From assembly GCA_029204225.1 (NCBI GenBank), contig CM055102.1:8104587-8168586 (forward strand): DNA of 64,000 bases, written 5' to 3'. The notes beneath the pieces are model-generated. The model saw only the letters and a program-made list of their open reading frames with translations. It ran no database searches and was not told where the DNA came from. This stretch comes from Diphasiastrum complanatum. Taxonomy: Eukaryota > Streptophyta > Lycopodiopsida > Lycopodiales > Lycopodiaceae. The position numbers and the translations under genes are program-made. Shown piece after piece: positions 36,474-48,786 of the stretch (positions are counted from its first letter, which is position 1; each line of letters begins with the position of its first letter).

Positions 36474-38826
36474 GAAAGACCATGTCTTTCTTTTGCCATA
36501 CTTCAATGCCAAGACAATAGTGCATCAATCCTAAATCGCTCATGTCATAAGCATTGCAAAGAACTGATTTGATTTTATCAATTAAGCTCTCATTACTTCT
36601 TGTAATAATCAAATCATCCACGTACAACACAATGAATACTATATCAGAATCTTGTCTTAGAATGTAAAGATTAGGATCAACATCACTCTTTACCATTCCC
36701 CTTCGCTTGAAGTGTTCATCAATGCAAGAGTACCATTCCTGTAGTGCTTGTTTCAATCCATAAATGGCTTTGTTGAGCTTACAAACGAGATGCTCTCTCC
36801 CTAGCTCAACAAATCCTTGAGGTTGTACTAAGTACACCTCTTCATCCAGCACCTCATTTAGAAAAGCAGATTTAATGTCCATTTGCTGGATCTTCCAACC
36901 TTAGAAAGCAGAAACAATAATGATAGAATATACAGTTACCATCTTAGCTACAGGTGCGAAGGTTTTATCAAAATCAATACCTTCTTGTTGCTCAAATCCT
37001 CTCGCAACCAACCGTGCTTTGTACTTGTTGAGTTGTCCATCAGCTCCATATTTGATCTTGTATATCCATTTGCAAGTGATAGGCATCTTACCATCAGGTA
37101 GCTCAACCAAGTTCCACGTCCTATTTTTTGTTATAGCTTCCATTTCTGTTTCCATAGCTTCACGCCACTCCTTGTGCTCTTGTGCTTTATTAAAAGTTTT
37201 TGGTTCTTGAGCCTTGAGCACAGAACCCATTAGGGCTAGATTCATCTCTAATCTTGCAGGAGGTTTTCGATTTCTACTTGATCTTCTAAGCTCTCCCTGC
37301 TCACTTGATTCGGGAGTATCTCCCTTATTAACATTACTTGTTACTAACAAGTACCAGTTAGGCACTCTCCTAGGAATCTCATTATTGACCCTGTCTTTTT
37401 CCATTGGCTCTTCCATATCGACACCAGCTTCTTCCTTCACTTGCACTTTAGCTTTATCATCAAAGAGATCAATTGTCAATTTTATTTGGTCATTTTGACC
37501 CATCTCATCAAAAGTAGCATCTCCGGAAATCACGATCTTTTGTGCATCTGTGTCATACATCCTGTATGCCTTGGCTCTTTCATCATATCCAAGGAGAATA
37601 CACTTAACAGCTTTTGCATCTAGCTTCTTTCGTTTTTCATCAGGTACATGAGCGTAAGCATCACAACCAAATACTCGTAAATGAAAAACATTAGGTTTCT
37701 TTCCAGTAAAAGCTTCGTAAGGTGTCTTACCCTCCACGGACTTCGTAGGACACCGATTCAAGATATGAGTAGCTATGTTGCATGCTTCTACCCAAAAAGT
37801 ATTTGGCAAACCCTTGCTCTTAAGCATTGCCCTAGACATCTCCACAATAAATCTGTTTTTCCGTTCTGCAACTCCGTTCTGTTGTGGTGAATAGGGTGTA
37901 GTGGTTTGTTTCCTGATCCCCTGATCCTTGCAAAAGTTTATAAACTCTTTTGAAAAATACTCATCGCCACCATCTGATCTGAGGGTCTTAATATAACAAC
38001 CTGTTTGTTTTTCAACTAGAGCCTTGAACTCTCTAAACTTGGCAAAAGCATCAGATTTTTTGCTTATGAAATAAATCCAGATATGTCTACTATAGTCATC
38101 AATGAATGTGATGAAATAGTAACAACCACTAATGGACCTAGTTTGTATTGGTCCACACAGATCACTATGAACAAGATTGAGAATGCCATTAGCGCTTCTT
38201 GCTCCATCTTTGGGAAATCTCTCTCTCTATGTTGTTTTCCCAAAATGCAACCCTCACAAATTTTTCCTTCAAAAGAGATATCAGGCAATCCAACAACTAG
38301 ATTACCTCTTTTAAGAATTTGCAAGCTTTGAGCACTTCGACTATCAACAGTGCTTACCATAGCTTGAGTAAAAGATCTCGCATTCAATTTGTAAAGTCGA
38401 TTCCTGTTGACTCTAGCTCCTATATCAATCACTTTGTAGTGACTCTTGATGTCTTTGACAAGACATTTGTCATTGTCAAACTCAACCTTGAGTTGTTGAT
38501 CAGCCATCGTCCCAACAGATAGTAGATTGTTAGCTAAGCCAGGTACATATTGCACATTGCTTATCTGCTTTGCCTTCCTGCTGACTAACTTCACTGGTAC
38601 CACTCCAACTCCTTTAACAGATAGCACTTTGCCATCAGCTTGTCCAACTTCATCACCATTGTCAGTTTCCTTGACTGAAAACCACTCTTTCCTTGAAGTC
38701 ATGTGCTTGGATGCACCGCTATCAATGTACCATGTATCCTTGGCTTCATCACTTGTCATTAATGCTGTAATGAACAATTTTGAACTCTCACCAGTATCAT
38801 CTTCATATTGGTCATCATCGTATTGA
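36373..38826 (-). pseudogene. E6 Copia polyprotein, protease to RT part
   Basis: Minus-strand order: protease at about 38720 ([13 protein letters not shown]); the block QYVPGLANNLLSVG; and a GAG_pre-integrase stretch missing its His pair but keeping CEGCILGKQHR. Then comes integrase with RSDGGDEY (about 37970) and GVAERKNRF (about 37860), its C-terminus and linker, and RT from NRTWNLVELPDG through YVDDLIITRSNE (about 36610) to GLMHYCLGIEVW. Frameshifts near 38195 and 38085 and an in-frame TAA at 36901 break it. Gag is missing because the E8 LTR cuts in at 38827. The sequence resumes across the LARD-like element at 31771. Confidence 0.9.
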
Positions 38827-39663
38827 TGTACAATGATTACATAGCCAAACATTAAGCATTGAATTATTAGACAAATAATCAGTTGCGAAGAATTACAGAA
38901 ATGCATACATTCTGAGACGAACTTGAACGCAATAAGAAGATAGTATTGATTCAATATGAAAACGAAATAGATGTAAATGAGTACAACAAGTTTGTGGATT
39001 GAAGTCAAGTACTCTAAGCTATCTCTGAACAACTTAAAATAAGTCTGAATTAAGCACAACTACTAATAAGCAGTAAGCACAATAGCAACCTCTAATCAAC
39101 TCTAAAGAAGTGAGCTAGAATGCTTAAGAGTGTCCAAGCTCGCAGACTTGAGAGAGAACGCTAACTATTCAATACTTGATGATTGATCTTCATGCTTTAA
39201 TGCTTGAGATGAAGAAATATGAACAACTATTTATACTAAGCAATTAGGTGATCAAATGCGTCATTCAGTTGGCTGTGATGTGCTAGCATTCATCTAGTTA
39301 GGACTTCTCAAAAATTACTTGCTGATGAATTAATGCAATTCGGTAGCTTTGGACGTAAACAATATGTCTGTAGATTTAAATGTAAACTATCACTTGCAAA
39401 AATGAACGTAAATTGTCATGCAAAAACTGCGAAGGTCTTCGCCAACGTCATTTCCTTAACATTTGAGGCATTTGGCATTTTGCGAAAAAGTCGAAGTGAG
39501 AGAAAATCCCAAAAGACAAAAAACAAGAAGGTGCCGACACTGTCAGCCGTCTCCTAGTAGTTATGCAGACTATGTAAAAACACGAAGAAATCTGCAGGTC
39601 TAGATAAAAATTGGACGAAGAATAAAATGTCGATTAGTCGATTAGCAGGTGAATAGTCTAACA
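38827..39663 (-). repeat. 3' LTR of Copia E8 (about 837 bp)
   Basis: On the minus strand it starts TGTTAGACTATTCACC after AAGGGAGAG and ends ATTGTACA next to E6. GTATAAATAG (39227-39236) is the likely TATA box. E8 was therefore inserted into the gag/protease region of E6. Confidence 0.8.
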
Positions 39664-40285
39664 CTCTCCCTTAATCTGAATCCATGAATGCCTTGACCTT
39701 CAAACTTAGTTTTGCACAAAAATTTTTGTGTGCATCCAAGCTTAATGCTTTGGTAAAAATATTTGCTGTCATATCTTGCGTTCGACAGTACTACAATCTG
39801 ACCTCTTTGTAGAGAACTTTGCTTCTGACATAGTGATACTTAATTTCAATGTGCTTACTCCCGGAATGAAACCTAGGATTGGTTGACAAGGCAATGGCAC
39901 TTTGATTATCACAAAATAATAATGTCGGAGCATATTGGTTCAAACCGATATCTAAAAGTAAGTTCCTCAACCAAATTGCTTACTTTGTAGCTTGTGAGGC
40001 TGCGATATACTCTGATTCTATAAAAGATAGAGCTATCAAAGATTGCTTGCGACTGTTCCAGAAAATAGGACCATTGTTGAGGAAGAATGTAAACCCAGAA
40101 GCGGATTTACGGGTGTCTATATCTCCTACCCAACTTGCATCTGTGTAACCACTGAGTAAATTGAGTTTGTCATTGTTGACTGCTCCATAACAAATGCAAA
40201 AGTCCATAGTAGCTCGAAGATATCTCATGACTCTGATAAGAGCCTTCCAATGTGTTATATCAGGGTTAGTCATAAACTGACTTAG
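39664..40285 (-). pseudogene. RNase H part of Copia E8
   Basis: Minus-strand blocks: ITHWKALIRVMRYLRATMD, YTDASWVGDIDTRKSASG, SFIESEYIAASQATK, FCDNQSAIALSTNPRFHS and DIFTKAL. There is a stop near 39983 and another near 39790. It breaks off at 40285. The same family recurs as E10 at 59777-60551. Confidence 0.88.
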
Positions 40286-42778
40286 GTATGTTGATTTTAT
40301 ATTGGATCAACAATATAATAGTATAATGATAATAAATATATAATAAGAGCTTCCAATGTCTCACTTTTTGTATATAATTGTAATTAAATAAGTAAGACAC
40401 CATGTAATGGTACAATGTACTCGCACAATAAGTGCCAATAAATTGTTTATTTGTCTTTAAGCACGATAGTTTCTGGATACAAATGTGTATCAAAGCACAA
40501 TAGAAACTCTTGCGGTGGTCCAACCAAAAGCTATATACCATAAGTTCAGCCAGTGATTGGTATTTCAACGTTCAACTTGTTGAAAAACATGATTGGGACT
40601 CATTATGTCAAACATTCGTTTTGCATTTCAAAACCACTAGAATTATGGAATATCCTCTCTTACAACTATGCATGAAGATTTGCTAGTCTGGTAAAGACTA
40701 TATCGAAAGGGGTAGGAGATTTAAGGGGCAATGTACCCCCACTAGTGTTCCCAATGCCAACATAGCTTCATGGTTTATGACTAGATTGCCTAAAAGCATA
40801 TGGCGCCACATGTTATCTTTAGTGAGGCTTGTGTTGATGCTATACATCAAGCTAATGAGAGCTCAAGGAGTGATTTCAGCATCTCTAACGACCAATCAAA
40901 AGGGCACTATCATGCTAAACAAAAAGGTAAAGATGAAGAGTTTGCCTCGACATCCCCATGTTGATGCCTTCACTAGAGCCCAGCTTGTGAGAAGATACAA
41001 ATGCAACATAATGAACAAATGTAGAAGTTTACTTTCAAGCTTATTGGAACCTTGGACCAAAAGCTCAAGAGTTTAGGCTATTCCATTACAATTTTAATCA
41101 AAACCGACTGCCACTTGCAATTACTGCACCATCGAGCAATGATCAATGATGAATTATAGTCAAATCTTGTGCTCAACTAGCCAATGTGAATGTAGTAATG
41201 ACCAAACTTGACAATATTGAACTATTGTGTGATGCCCCTATAGTCGGTGAGAATGAGCCTATTTATTTTATAGATGGCCTCGACAGTGAGTTAACGTCTG
41301 TTTACACTAATCAGATTCGGGGAGAGACAAGTAGGCCTCCAACCAAATGTTATTGATGTAATGGAAATTATTGTACTGTAGAGTATCCTAACAAAGACAA
41401 GAGTAGGACTACGTGCCACTCGACAAGGACTGTGATATTGAACATTCGTACCTAGATTTTCCATTAAAGAAAGAAAGAGATCAAAAAGTTTGACTGTCTC
41501 TGCTAATGTGTGAAATCGAACAATTGCCCCACAAGACCACCTCTTTATATCATGAATTGAGCTCAAAAGAGAATGCACCACAACCACTCCTAGAATCCAA
41601 ATCAAGGAGCTAGCAATGGTTCTTCGTGTTCATTGTATATGGGTGAATATCCTTGCCCCACTGAGAATTTCAGACGAATGATAAAGTGGGTCAAAGAGGA
41701 GCAGGCCAAATAAAATAAGGTCAAAGATCAACTCGATGTAGGATCTAGCTTTAAATCAACGCCTAATATAATCCCTATGGAATCGTAGATCAACCTTGTA
41801 CCAAGGAACACACAAACCAAGGATCAAGAGCAATACAATATTAATACCTCAATAAGTAACCGCTTAGTATTAAATATAGCAAGCCTAGTTTATTTCTTAG
41901 TCTGATGCACATTTTCAGTTTTAGCAATTTTTTCAACATTTGTTTATGTGATAGTTCCATGTGCCTTGTTTATAGCACGTATAGATATTGAGTCGGGATA
42001 AGTGTTCCATAGTAGAGTCTGTTTTTGCCATGCAACAGAACCCCAAAAAAAGTGTGTATCTATATATGTACTATTGTTTTCTCTTTGAGTAATATATAGC
42101 TTTTTGAGAGTTGCATGGGTGGTGGTGCACTATTTCCTATTGTCTATGTGATGTTGATGGTTGACAACTTGTGAGATTACCAATAACGAATTGTAAGATT
42201 TGTTGGAGATTAAGCTCACAGTTTCCTCCTTGGTGTTTTAATTTCATTCGACTCTTCTGCACATTCTAGATCCTTGAATTAATCATTTTCTTAACACGGA
42301 CCGCAATACCTACAAAACTACTCTCATTATGTGTGTAGAGTAATGCCTGGTAAAATACACGGGTTTCTGTGCAACAGTTCGACACTTACGACATTCCACA
42401 TAGAATTGAATCAGCTAAACTATTTGAAGGACAAATGTTTTGACCTTTCGACAAATCTTCATCTCCAGAGTAAAGGGTATCCATTCCTATCAATATCTAC
42501 ATTCAAATGTCATTTCAAACTATTCGAAGAAGCTTGAAGACCTGGCCATCTCTAAACTACTTCACCTATTGGTATCGACATCGATCGAAGATTGTTCGGC
42601 ACCTGCTCTGACCACTTGAATCCTCGACAACACTTTCGTGGGGGTGTTCAAACATTTGTTTGAACTCAAACATTCGACCATCCGAATGTTCAACTGTCAA
42701 CCGAACATCTTCGATCTGTAGCACATTGTATATATATTGCATTGAGTAAACTGCACACTTGCCTACTATCCATAGGTA
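40286..42778. other. Decayed stretch, possible old gag remnant
   Basis: No intact gene is seen. At about 41345-41395 the plus strand reads TKCY, a stop, then CNGNYCTVEYPNKDK, which resembles a worn retroelement zinc knuckle. Some blocks before it (40770-40830) could be gag. This is too decayed to classify. Confidence 0.35.
42646..42665. repeat. 8-bp palindromic arms
   Basis: GTTCAAAC and GTTTGAAC flank ATTT. A second pair, CATTCG / CGAATG, lies a few bases downstream. Confidence 0.6.
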
Positions 42779-43041
42779 TGTTAGAAATCAATGTTAAACT
42801 TCATTGTTACTGTTTACGAGGTACATTAATGTTGACAGCTGTGACCAGCTGTCATTAGTCGTAGGCTAGTCTATTAGTCTACTCGTAGGTTTTCTCTCTC
42901 TATCAGGGGTTCAAGGTTTAATTGTACATTTTACATTCTGTATGAGTTAGTGTGATAGAGTGACAATGCGTGTTCTTCTTCCGCCTTCTTGTGGTGATTG
43001 CTGACGGGGAATGCTTGATGTTGCATATCTAATTCTTGACA
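42779..43041 (+). repeat. 5' LTR of Copia E7 (L4 family, 263 bp)
   Basis: It starts TGTTAGAAATCAATG, ends CTTGACA and is directly followed by a PBS. This is the only L4 copy here in 5' position and on the plus strand. Confidence 0.93.
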
Positions 43042-43056
43042 TGGTATCAGAGCAGC
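43042..43056 (+). other. PBS of E7
   Basis: TGGTATCAGAGCAGC abuts the LTR and is of the initiator-Met type. Confidence 0.92.
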
Positions 43057-43574
43057 AATAGTCCTGCGTGCCTGATCAGTGGATACATCTTGTCACAGGC
43101 TCCGCAGCGAAGTGAGAAAGTCCTTCACGGGAGGTGAAAGCTTGGAGAATAAAACCAATTGGAAGAAATCTTTCTTTGGTGTATTTTGTAGGTTTGGAGC
43201 TCAGAATCATCAGTGGGGAACGAAGACACAGTCCCGAAGGCATCAGAAAATCCAGGTTAGCATCAAACAAGTTGAAAATCTGTTGAATGGGGGAGATTCT
43301 TACAATACTTCCTAGTTGTTATTTGTGTGAGAGGTTTGCCAAGAAATCTCTCATTTGTCTGTTTGGAACACCACAAATCACACTACATAGTGTCTAGTAC
43401 TGTCATTCAGAGTTAGGAAGCTTCATACTTTTCACATTACTGGTCTCTGTCTTTTGAACGATCACACATTTCAAAATCTTTGGAAAGAGGAGGCGGCATA
43501 GCCGCCACGTCGAAGTGGAAAATCTAGAATATTCTCTTTGAAAGTTCTTATATTCTCTACTTTTCATCTTGTCC

Positions 43575-43826
43575 GTACCAATATCGAATCGATGCGCCAG
43601 AGGTAAAGAAAACCAAGAGCAGTCATACATCCGCGCGTCATACCGATATCACATATCAGTACCAATATTGGAGCGACGCGCCAGAGGTAAAGAAAATCCA
43701 GACCAGTTGTCCATCCGCGCGTCATACCAATATCGCCTATCTGTACCAATATCGGATCCATGCGCGTGAGCTAAAGATAATCCCGAGTAGTCGTGCACCC
43801 ACGCGTCATACCGATATCAGGTGTCC
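43575..43826 (+). repeat. 84-bp tandem repeat, three units, in the E7 leader
   Basis: Units start GTACCAATATCG-like at 43575, 43659 and 43743, an exact 84-bp period. Each unit has a CGCCAGAGGTAAAGA block and a CGCGCGTCATACC-like block; in unit 2 GACGCGC and GCGCGTC can pair. The period is divisible by three, so it creates spurious ORFs on both strands. The array lies between the PBS and gag. Confidence 0.93.
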
Positions 43827-43888
43827 AACCAAAAATTTACAGTTTTGTGGTGTGATAAATTTTGTGAGCCAGACTCATCTATCCAGTA

Positions 43889-44642
43889 ATGGCAACTCTA
43901 AGCGAGAGTGTCCTTAATGAGTCAAGCAAATTGGAAGGTGTCGACAACTATGCAGTTTGGAAATTCAAACTGAAGAACATTTTGATGGAAAAGGAGCTGT
44001 GGGAGATCGTGATAGGTGAAGAGACAAGGTCACTGATTGAAGAAGATCAGCGGGCATTTGATAGGAGAAAATGGAAAGCCCAGAATGTCATCAACTTATC
44101 AGTTAGAGATGCAATTATGCCCTATATTTCAGATTTAGAAGGACCAAATGAAACGTGGGATACATTGAAGGCATTGTTTGAAACAACAAATACATCTCGA
44201 ATACTGTTTCTGAAGACGAAGTTGCATACATTGCGGATGGATGATGGTGCAACTATTGTCGATCACATACTGAAGATCAAAGAGATCCATGACCAATTAG
44301 CAGCAGTTGGACATCAAGTACAAGATCGTGGGATCGTGCAATTGACATTGAATAGTCTGAGTGAGTCACATCAGATGTTTGTGACGAGTATAGCCACAAG
44401 AGAAAATCTTCCAACCTATGAAGAACTAGGTGGATTGCTTTTGCAAGAAGAGCAACATCAAGAGAACTTGAATCATCATAACAAGAGCTATGATCAAGCT
44501 CTTGCAGTTAGAGGATGAGGTGGAAGATTTGGCCATGGAAGGTATCAATCGAGAGGAGGAAACTCAAGTCGGGGATCATTTCAACAATTTCATGAGCAAG
44601 TCAATGATAGTCCGAATCGAGGCAATTGGAATCAAGGCCGGG
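43889..44642 (+). pseudogene. Copia gag of E7, truncated
   Basis: The ATG at 43889 starts a 209-codon gag (MATLSESVLNESSKLEGVDN). It carries the helical gag core, including WDTLKALFETTNTSR and LNSLSESHQMFV. A TGA at about 44516 interrupts a Gly/Arg-rich tail that otherwise continues in frame (GGRFGHGRYQSRGG). The zinc knuckle and all of pol are missing, because a Gypsy LTR joins at 44643. The start is nearly the same as that of the miniature Copia at 11940. Confidence 0.9.
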
Positions 44643-45007
44643 GCTAAACACTTGATGGTGGATTTGTATGGGTCTATCAGTGAGTCATTGGAGAACTGGA
44701 TGACGTGGCCCAGATAGGTTGCAGAGGTGTCCAGTGAGGTGTCACTGTGCACTACTAGTGGTGCATGGGCCTTGGAGGGTATAAGTATACCTATTGGGCT
44801 CTCACTAGTGTATGCTTGATAGCATGACCGGTGGCAGGATGCTGCTGATGTGATGCCATACTCCTCTTTGTGATTGATCCATAGCTTGGGGGCTAGATCC
44901 GTTCCATCTAGGTTTGGTTGGATTGGTTTGTCCACCATCAGGTTCCCTTTTGTTGCTTGTGATTGGCATGCTTAGAATAGGATCCTTGGATTGAGGACTT
45001 TTTATAT
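44643..45007 (+). repeat. Gypsy 5' LTR, start truncated
   Basis: It matches the reverse complement of 63482-63831 almost throughout. The first 135 bp of the LTR (TGTCATGCCC onward) are missing, so E7 gag is joined directly to the middle of the LTR. It ends at the PBS. Confidence 0.88.
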
Positions 45008-45020
45008 TGGTATCAGAGCC
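45008..45020 (+). other. PBS of the Gypsy element
   Basis: TGGTATCAGAGCC follows the LTR end TTTTATAT and supports the orientation. Confidence 0.88.
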
Positions 45021-45875
45021 AATTCTAAGCACGCTTTTGCCATTGATATGTGTTCAAGAGAAATCTCAAATTGTGTGGGGATTTTTCCGTTGTGTGATAC
45101 GGAATCTTGACATTCTTTGAGAAGATTAGTGGAGTAAGTAACAAGTGGGGAAAATTCGTGTGCCTCTTCCCGAAAATCGCTTTTTTGAGGTACAATCGGT
45201 TGGTGGTATGTGTACTACCGGATATTGAATCGATTTGGCTTTTAAGCACTTCAAATCTGTGGTTAAGAAGCACCAAAAAGACTAATCACTGGTTGTGAGT
45301 GTTGGTGGCTTTTTACAGGTTCATGCTGATTTTCCAGCAAACTGTTAGTGTGAGCCAGTAAGGCCATTCTTTGAATGGTATGGTTTACACTATCGTATTC
45401 TGTAGATATGGATAGGAACCTGCAAATATGGGGTTCTAGAAAGAAATGGACAACATCTACCCTGTTTTTCAGGTTTAAGAAATCTTATGTGTGTAAAATC
45501 TGTAAAAATGGATTGCTTATGCATTTGTGCAAGCAAAGTAAGGCTAAGCGACAGTAAATGCACCCTACAAGCAACCGTCTTCTACATAATAACTGTAGTA
45601 AAATGAGACTTTTTCATAAAAGTTAGTCTTTGCATTTTGAAACTTCTGTTTTCTACCAAAAAAAGTGGAGGGTTCGGACTTTAACAGTTGTTGATGCTGT
45701 GAAGACGCCCTTCTATAAGCTGTTTCCTGCAAAAACAACATAATAAAGCATTGGATGGCTTTATTGCAATCTTTATGTAGAGGAAAGAAGGAGAAATAGC
45801 TAAAAGCCTCCCAGATCGCGCCTCTGCGCCCTCCTCATGTATCCCTGCAGGGGAAAAAACGGCTGAGTGTTAGTG

Positions 45876-45906
45876 GAGGGATGGCGCGGTGCCATCCCTC
45901 AGGCCA

Positions 45907-45939
<33 letters not shown>
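45876..45939. repeat. 10-bp perfect hairpin next to (CT)14
   Basis: GAGGGATGGC and GCCATCCCTC flank a 5-nt loop at 45876-45900. A CT tract follows at 45911-45938. Confidence 0.8.
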
Positions 45940-45941
<2 letters not shown>

Positions 45942-47311
45942 GGGTTCAGGCTGATCTGGCTGTTTGAAGCTCGCGAGTGTATCAGCCCGAGGAGCCCTTT
46001 GTTTAGAAGGAAAGAAGAGAAGGGGGGTGGGTGGGTGAGGGTGGAGATTAACAGGTTTTTTGTTTCATTTCCTGTACCAAGGGTTTTTAATACTCATTAC
46101 ACTATGTTTTTTAGAATGCAGTTAAAATCCTTGTATAATCTTAATGGCCTAAATATTGGTGCAAATTAAATTTTTGAGGCATACAATGGTTTTTTTTGCA
46201 AATTTATTGCACAGAGGATCCAATTTGCAAAATCTTTGGTGGAAATCAGATAGCAAGGTATTGTCCATTAAAAAACTATGTTTTTTTAGGACACTTCTCT
46301 ATCGGAAAGTTTATACCCAAAATGACTGCAATCGAATGAGAGATTTTGGTTTTCTTATGCAAATGGATAAATGAAAATTCGGGTAAGGGGTGGTAAATGA
46401 AAATTCGCCCGACATCACTCGACCGTGATGACCCCCTAATAGATTCAACACATGGTTAAATTTTTGGACCGTGGTGTGTCGTAATTTCATTCGAGCAATA
46501 AACAGAAAAAAAATCGAATGCAAAATCTATCTAATCGATAATTAGGATTTACAGCTTGGGCTTAAAAGCAGAAATTTTTTCTAGTATGTAAAGCCCGGAA
46601 GTTGTTATTGACTGGATAAATCGTTGGCCAAGCTACTTTAGCTTATGCAACGTCCCAGAATAAAAAAAGTGAATTTTGTCAATTTTTTTACTTTGGGTAA
46701 GGCCTCTTCGTGGTAGATGACGTAACCGATAGAACTGTGATTGGGCTGAATTCCTGGAGGAATCCGTAAGGCTTTTTCACAATTGACGAATTAGATTCGC
46801 TTTGATTAACTGCAATGGGCAACCGAGAATGTGAATTCTTGGATTTTTTGGCCAAGGTGTCATTTTTTCAAAATCATGCATGGCCAGAAAGTACCCAGAA
46901 GCCTAAGATGGAAACTGAAATAAAACAAAAAAGTTGTTTCTGATGTGCTTGAAGCAGTGGGCGTACCAACACTATTTGTTGTTAAGAACGAGAAAAAAGT
47001 TGATTCATTTTTTCCCATTTCTAAATCTGTCACTGTGAACTTACGATGACCGTAAAGATTATAAAAAGGGGCAAAAGAATGTTTTGTTTTAGTTGAAGTT
47101 GGAATTTTCTAATAAAATCACGAGAACTTCGTATGCTTGTATTATTTTTTCTAACACTTTGATCAGGAAGTGGAGGGCCTTCATGGAGGATGAACCTGTG
47201 GTATGGGACGCAGACAATTCCAAAATGAAGATCTGAAACTAACTGGATCAATTGACCATCGTAAGTCCTAGTAATGCCAAATACTATCGGTCATAAAACG
47301 GGTTTGTCAGG

Positions 47312-47355
47312 AATTTGAGATATTGGTCATGACCCCTTTTTGGATATCTCAAATT
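47312..47355. repeat. 12-bp perfect inverted repeat, 20-nt loop
   Basis: AATTTGAGATAT and ATATCTCAAATT pair exactly. Outer sequences GGGTTTGT and ACAAAACC extend the pairing imperfectly to about 47303-47363. Confidence 0.75.
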
Positions 47356-48729
47356 TACAAAACCGGAAACCCGGCATGCTATTTCTTTATAAAAGATATA
47401 CTGGTGAATTTCTTAACACATGAATTAACTCGACTTTTTGTTATTCTTTGGAAGGTAATTCTGATTACCCGTTAATTATGGACGATGTCACAGAAATGGT
47501 TAATGAAACTATTTTCTAAAATTGTTTTCTCCACTTGAATCTTCAAAAAATCCTTTTCTGATTTGTGGGTTAATTTTAAAGCTTGGTAACAAAGAAGATC
47601 TTAAGTTTAGTCACTGTGTTGGGACATCATTGCTATTTGCTAACTATGATGCAACATTTCTTTGGCTTTCAAGATTTTCTCGTATCGTTTCTTTGAAACT
47701 TCTCCTGGGCAAATCTCGAATGATATGCGCCCCTTGGACACTCGTGTTGTTTCCTCTTAAAAAGGGGGAGAAGTTTCAAGGAGGAACATCGGTCAATGAT
47801 TCCAAGAGGAATTTGTTATATCGATGATGGACCTATTTTTATAATCGGAATGATAGGATATTTAGATATTACAAAAATCCTTTATGGATTATAGTAGATA
47901 TCTGGTTTGAAGATTTAAAGGCAGAAAATTTAGAAAGTACTCTTGCGGTAGAAAAGTGGCTAATAACAAGTCCGATTGATTTGTGTCAGAACTTGGTAAT
48001 TCTATCGCAAGATGGGGGTTTGTTGAAACATGTTCCTTGCTGAAAATAGTCAACTTGGTCTTAGTGTGAACTAAGATCCTAACAATATATTCTTTTGAGT
48101 GAATCTCCGGTTGAGATTTTTTTTGGATATGAAATAGCACTCTTTGAGAAATATTCTCTCTTAGAGGATCACACAAGTTACAGGATTCTCGGTTATGAAG
48201 GTGTTGTGTACAGGTCAGGAGTTATCTGTAGAGATATGCTAGTGGGATCATTAAACCTTTTGTACAAACTTTTAATCCTGTGGATCTACAAAGTATTCCG
48301 TGAATGTTGGTACATAGGCATATTGATGAGAATTGTGTTTAAGATCATTTCTCACTGGGTTATAGTAATTTCTCATTGAGAATTGCTTATTGACCTAGAA
48401 TTGATTTAGAATCAGATTAACTGTAGTGTTTTGGTACCACACCGAGACATTTAAATGTTTTCTAAATCCGATACAACTAATCAAGTCAAAAGCGCTACTT
48501 TTGAGTTAGTTGTGAAAAATCAACAATAGTAATCTCACTTATGGATATTATTGTTGAGTTGTATTGCTTATAAGTCACAACATTTATGAGTCGTTTAGGA
48601 TTCATTTATTGACGGGTGTGCACAGAATACACGAGAACTATTTGGCCTTAACTTTTTTCGTTTGGAATTGATGAAATGCTATCCCGAAAGACTCAAGAGA
48701 GTTGGATAGTTTTGGGTTGCCAAAAGTTA

Positions 48730-48786
48730 GAACTTCACATAATGAAGTTCCGATAAATCTTAAGTTATTCTAGATTAGAACTTAAG
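48730..48786. repeat. Two adjacent hairpins
   Basis: GAACTTCA/TGAAGTTC (5-nt loop, 48730-48750) and CTTAAGTT/AACTTAAG (12-nt loop, 48759-48786). A third pair, TCAACAATA/TATTGTTGA, lies about 200 bp upstream. A TATA-like sequence follows at about 48880. Confidence 0.6.

Noticed and set aside
38827-39059. Hydrophobic N-terminal extension of the E6 protease ORF, looking like membrane segments
   Set aside because: It is E8 LTR sequence read through in frame, not part of the E6 protein.
40770-41760. Possible host gene or intact gag
   Set aside because: Only a worn zinc-knuckle-like stretch; frames are broken throughout.
43564-43769. Overlapping repeat-protein ORFs on both strands
   Set aside because: Created by the 84-bp tandem repeat, whose period is a multiple of three.
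47030-47251. 73-codon minus-strand ORF
   Set aside because: No family likeness and no neighbouring coding signal.
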